This document shows, piece by piece, positions 61,806-64,000 of a stretch of DNA of 64,000 bases. Both the position numbers and the translations under genes were made by a program. The notes beneath the pieces were generated by a model. That model saw nothing but the letters and a program-made list of their open reading frames with translations. It made no database searches and was not told the DNA's origin. The stretch lies in assembly GCA_947478785.1 (NCBI GenBank), contig CANJXI010000001.1, forward strand, positions 55,981 through 119,980, given 5' to 3'. Each line of letters opens with the position of its first letter. Within the stretch, counting starts at the first letter, position 1. The DNA comes from Caulobacteraceae bacterium (GTDB lineage: Bacteria; Pseudomonadota; Alphaproteobacteria; Caulobacterales; Caulobacteraceae).

Positions 61806-62924
61806 TCAGCTGAGCTTGTAAAGCTCGCTCACGTTGTCCCGCAGGATCGAAGCCTTCTGGTCCGGCGTCAGCTTCGCTGTCTGCTCGGCGATCACATTCT
61901 GGCTCCAGGGCCAGGTTGAGTCCGAGTGCGGGAAGTCGTTGGCCCACATCAGCCGCTTCGGGTTCAGCACGTCCACCGCACGGAACGCCGACCAGTCATC
62001 CTGGAAGGTCAGATAGACGTTGTCGTGGAAGAACGCGCTGGGGAGCCTTGAGAGCTCCGCGCACTTCGACCAGAAGCGGTGGCGCTTGTAGGCATGGTCC
62101 ATGCGGTAGATGTAGTGCGGCGCCCAGCCGGCGTCGGCCTCTACGCAGACTAGCTTCAGGTCGGGGTGGCGTTCGAACACGCCACCGTAGATGAACATCC
62201 CGATTATGTCCTGGCAGCCCCGGATGATGGCCTGGAAGCCGTTCAGACTCGGGCCGCGAGCTTCCCATCCGCCCATCCCTCCGGTGGTCAGGATGTGAAA
62301 GCTGATCGGCAGGTCCAACTCCACCGCCGCGCGCCAGAGCGGGTCGAACACCGGATCGTGGTAGTCCTGCTCGGTCGCCGGGAAGCCCGGCATCATCACG
62401 CCCTTGAAGCCCATCTCCTTGATCCGCCGGAAGTCGTCGATGGCCTCGGACACGGAGCGCACCGCCGTCTGTCCCAGGCCGAAGAGTCGATCAGGCGCGG
62501 CCCCCACGTATTCCTGGAGCCACCGGTTGTAGGCGTGCATGCACGCGTTCTTGTAGTCGGCGTCCTTGAGATTGCAGATCAACATGCCGACGGTGGGGTA
62601 GATGAACTCGCCCGCCACTCCGTCGCGGTCCTGGTCGGCCAGGCGCGCCTTGGGATCCCAGCCGCCGCGGTGCACGCTTTCGAACCGTTCGCCCTCAAGC
62701 TTGATGTCCTGCGGGTTCTTGCCGGCCGCCGCCAAGGTGTTGAGCGCGAGCGGGCGTGGCATGCCTTCGATCTCGTACTTGTGGCCACCCGATTCCGGAT
62801 GCTCCACGAGGCGCGGGGCGCGATCCCGGAAGGCCGGATCGATGTAGTCGATGAAGCAATTGGGCGGCTCGATGATGTGGGAGTCCGCGGATATTGGCCG
62901 GATCACTTCGACGGCTTCGGACAT
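61806..62924 (-). CDS. Amidohydrolase (PF04909-type)
   Basis: The 372-residue protein has the metal motif SADSHIIEPPNCF, SFHILTTGGMGGW with the central His, and MWANDFPHSDSTWPW with the conserved Asp. It is the third amidohydrolase_2-type enzyme here and the first gene of a pair with BKACE. The ATG at 62924 (MSEAVEVIRPISADSH) follows a perfect AAGGAGGA site, so the frame extension to 63062 is not used. It could hydrolyse or decarboxylate an intermediate that then goes to the BKACE step; that order is inferred. Confidence 0.89.
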   Translation of the reverse strand: MSEAVEVIRPISADSHIIEPPNCFIDYIDPAFRDRAPRLVEHPESGGHKYEIEGMPRPLALNTLAAAGKNPQDIKLEGERFESVHRGGWDPKARLADQDRDGVAGEFIYPTVGMLICNLKDADYKNACMHAYNRWLQEYVGAAPDRLFGLGQTAVRSVSEAIDDFRRIKEMGFKGVMMPGFPATEQDYHDPVFDPLWRAAVELDLPISFHILTTGGMGGWEARGPSLNGFQAIIRGCQDIIGMFIYGGVFERHPDLKLVCVEADAGWAPHYIYRMDHAYKRHRFWSKCAELSRLPSAFFHDNVYLTFQDDWSAFRAVDVLNPKRLMWANDFPHSDSTWPWSQNVIAEQTAKLTPDQKASILRDNVSELYKLS

Positions 62925-63269
62925 TCGGTTCCTCCTTGCGGCCCTCGCCTCCGGCGGTCGGCGCATCTCTTCATTGGCCGCACAACCGAAAAGCGGACGG
63001 CGGTGGCCGCTCGAGCAAAGCCTGAGCCCGTGGACGGTCTCACCAATCTTCGCTCGCAGCAACGGGATCCCGGACGATGCCGGCAGGCTAACGATGCGAC
63101 CTCAGTTTGGACCGTGTGAGCGCCTGAGTTGGCGGACACCATTGAATCCGATCTCGTTCAAGCGCCGTCGATTCCTCCTTGCCTGGAGTTGTCGACAATG
63201 GGCCGCTTCGGCGGACGTCCCAGATGGAGACGCGATAGACGCTGTTTGCGAAATCAGGCTTGGGCTCAC
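62925..63269. other. 345-base gap without recognised gene
   Basis: The region between fdhD and the amidohydrolase holds only short frames with no recognisable domains. It should contain the promoter of the amidohydrolase-BKACE pair. I found no repeat or hairpin of note. Confidence 0.5.
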
Positions 63270-63878
63270 CTAGGAGATAATTCGTTCTGCTCCGCAGAAG
63301 ACCTCGAAGCTGTCGTCGCGGGCCACCGCTATGAGCGTGACGCCGGCGGCCGTCGCCGTCTCGATCGCCAGAGCCGTGGGCGCGGATATGGCGACGATGA
63401 TCTGGGCGCCCAAAGCCACCGTCTTCTGCACCATTTCCACCGAAACACGGCTGGTGAGCAGCAGCAGGCCGTGATCGGCCGGCCTCGACGCGCGCGCGAT
63501 CGCACCCACCAGCTTGTCCAGAGCGTTGTGGCGTCCGACGTCCTCACGGATGGCGACCAGACCCTGGCCTTCCGTCCACCAGGCTGCCGCATGCGTAGCG
63601 CGTGTAACCATGCCGAGGCGCTGGGCCGGGAGTAGCGCTCCCAAGGCCGCGCGGATGGCGCGCGGCGAGGTTGTCTGGCCCGTCGGGACCCTAGGTAAGG
63701 CGCGAGCGGCTTCCGACAGGCTGTCGATCCCGCAGAGGCCACACCCGGTGGGACCCGCCAGGCGTCGGCGCCTGGCGGCCAGCGTGGCCGAGGCCGGCTG
63801 GCGCAGCCACATGCGCACCTCGATCCCGAGGGTCTGTGGAACCACCGAAAGTGGTCTGCGCCCCTTGAGGTGATCCAT
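63270..63878 (-). pseudogene. fdhD: fdhD, 5'-truncated by an IS3-family element
   Basis: The frame encodes the C-terminal ~190 residues of FdhD, the sulfurtransferase that supplies sulfur to the molybdenum/tungsten cofactor of formate dehydrogenases. Motifs are RRLAGPTGCGLCGIDSL with the conserved Cys pair, REDVGRHNALDKLVG, TSRVSVEMVQK and a normal C-terminus. The usual N-terminal ~80 residues are missing. The first ~12 codons (MDHLKGRRPLSV) read into sequence that belongs to the left end of the transposable element that starts here. The protein probably no longer works, although an internal start is available. Confidence 0.8.
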
Positions 63879-64000
63879 CGCTTATGTTGGTCCGAGGACC
63901 ATTTTGGATGGATGGAACGATGGCAAGGAAGCACCACAAGCCGGAAGAGATCGTCGGCAAGCTGCGTCAGGTTGATGTGCTGACCGGTCAGGGCCGGTCG
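63838..64000 (+). mobile_element. Left end of an IS3-family insertion sequence
   Basis: The left boundary is placed at about 63838, where FdhD homology ends and sequence such as TGGTCTGCGCCCCTTGAGG (63851 onward), of the style of IS3-family ends, begins. The orfA start follows at 63920. The element runs past the right edge, so neither the other inverted repeat nor the target duplication can be seen. The exact end is uncertain by about 15 bases. Confidence 0.7.
63920..64000 (+). CDS. IS3-family transposase orfA, partial
   Basis: The first 27 codons read MARKHHKPEEIVGKLRQVDV and continue LTGQGRS, the start of the helix-turn-helix OrfA protein of IS3-family elements. The gene continues outside the window, and OrfB is not visible. 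An in-frame ATG at 63908 would add four residues. It inserted into fdhD, as described for the element. Confidence 0.85.
   Translation, partial: MARKHHKPEEIVGKLRQVDVLTGQGRS

Overview
This 64 kb window is high-GC, gene-dense DNA that looks like the chromosome of an alphaproteobacterium. A Caulobacterales (Phenylobacterium-like) or sphingomonad relative is my best guess, from the coding style, the short intergenic palindromes at 21494-21609 and 42097-42203, and the mix of families. That placement is inference. No tRNA, rRNA or CRISPR was seen. The content is almost wholly catabolic: CoA-thioester beta-oxidation enzymes, flavin monooxygenases, Fe(II)/2-oxoglutarate oxygenases, a Rieske oxygenase, GMC oxidoreductases and many amidohydrolases.

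Layout. (1) 1-1196: an ECF sigma factor and its zinc-finger anti-sigma factor, cut by the left edge. (2) 1305-2492: a beta-propeller lactonase-like protein, divergent from (3) 2526-4922: a tight operon of a thiolase-fold protein with no nucleophilic cysteine, a DUF35 zinc-ribbon/OB-fold partner and a crotonase. (4) 4935-6866: an aldehyde dehydrogenase and an EthD protein on the minus strand. (5) 7003-12197: a plus-strand beta-oxidation operon (acyl-CoA dehydrogenase large and small subunits, SDR, thiolase, crotonase), facing (6) 12253-16034: a second large/small acyl-CoA dehydrogenase pair behind an acyl-CoA synthetase. (7) 16109-32437: SDR, luciferase-like monooxygenases, a second CoA ligase, a KstD-like flavoprotein, a Rieske oxygenase with a coupled small ORF, a PhyH dioxygenase, amidohydrolases and a VOC protein. 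(8) 32458-42090: an exported redox block (Tat-signal small subunit plus GMC oxidoreductase, another GMC enzyme, a two-haem DUF1592-type protein, a Tat-signal DUF1552 protein and an ankyrin protein). (9) 42229-51568: a mosaic stretch with decayed genes (cyclase, flavin monooxygenase, P450, IS6-type transposase) among intact amidohydrolase, luciferase-like, metallo-beta-lactamase-fold and TauD genes. (10) 51573-62924: MFS transporter, D-aminoacylase-like amidohydrolase, SAF-domain oxidoreductase plus PhyH, paired SnoaL proteins, a Baeyer-Villiger-like monooxygenase, a BKACE enzyme and an amidohydrolase. (11) 63270-64000: fdhD, whose 5' part has been replaced by the left end of an IS3-family element that runs off the window.

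Taken together the genes could take up and activate a hydrophobic polycyclic or branched substrate (steroid, bile acid or terpenoid type): CoA ligation, dehydrogenation by heteromeric acyl-CoA dehydrogenases, hydration, oxidation and thiolysis or retro-aldol cleavage, with oxygenases and a KstD-like enzyme acting on the ring system. The substrate is not shown by the sequence. Apart from the sigma/anti-sigma pair no transcription regulator was recognised in the 64 kb.
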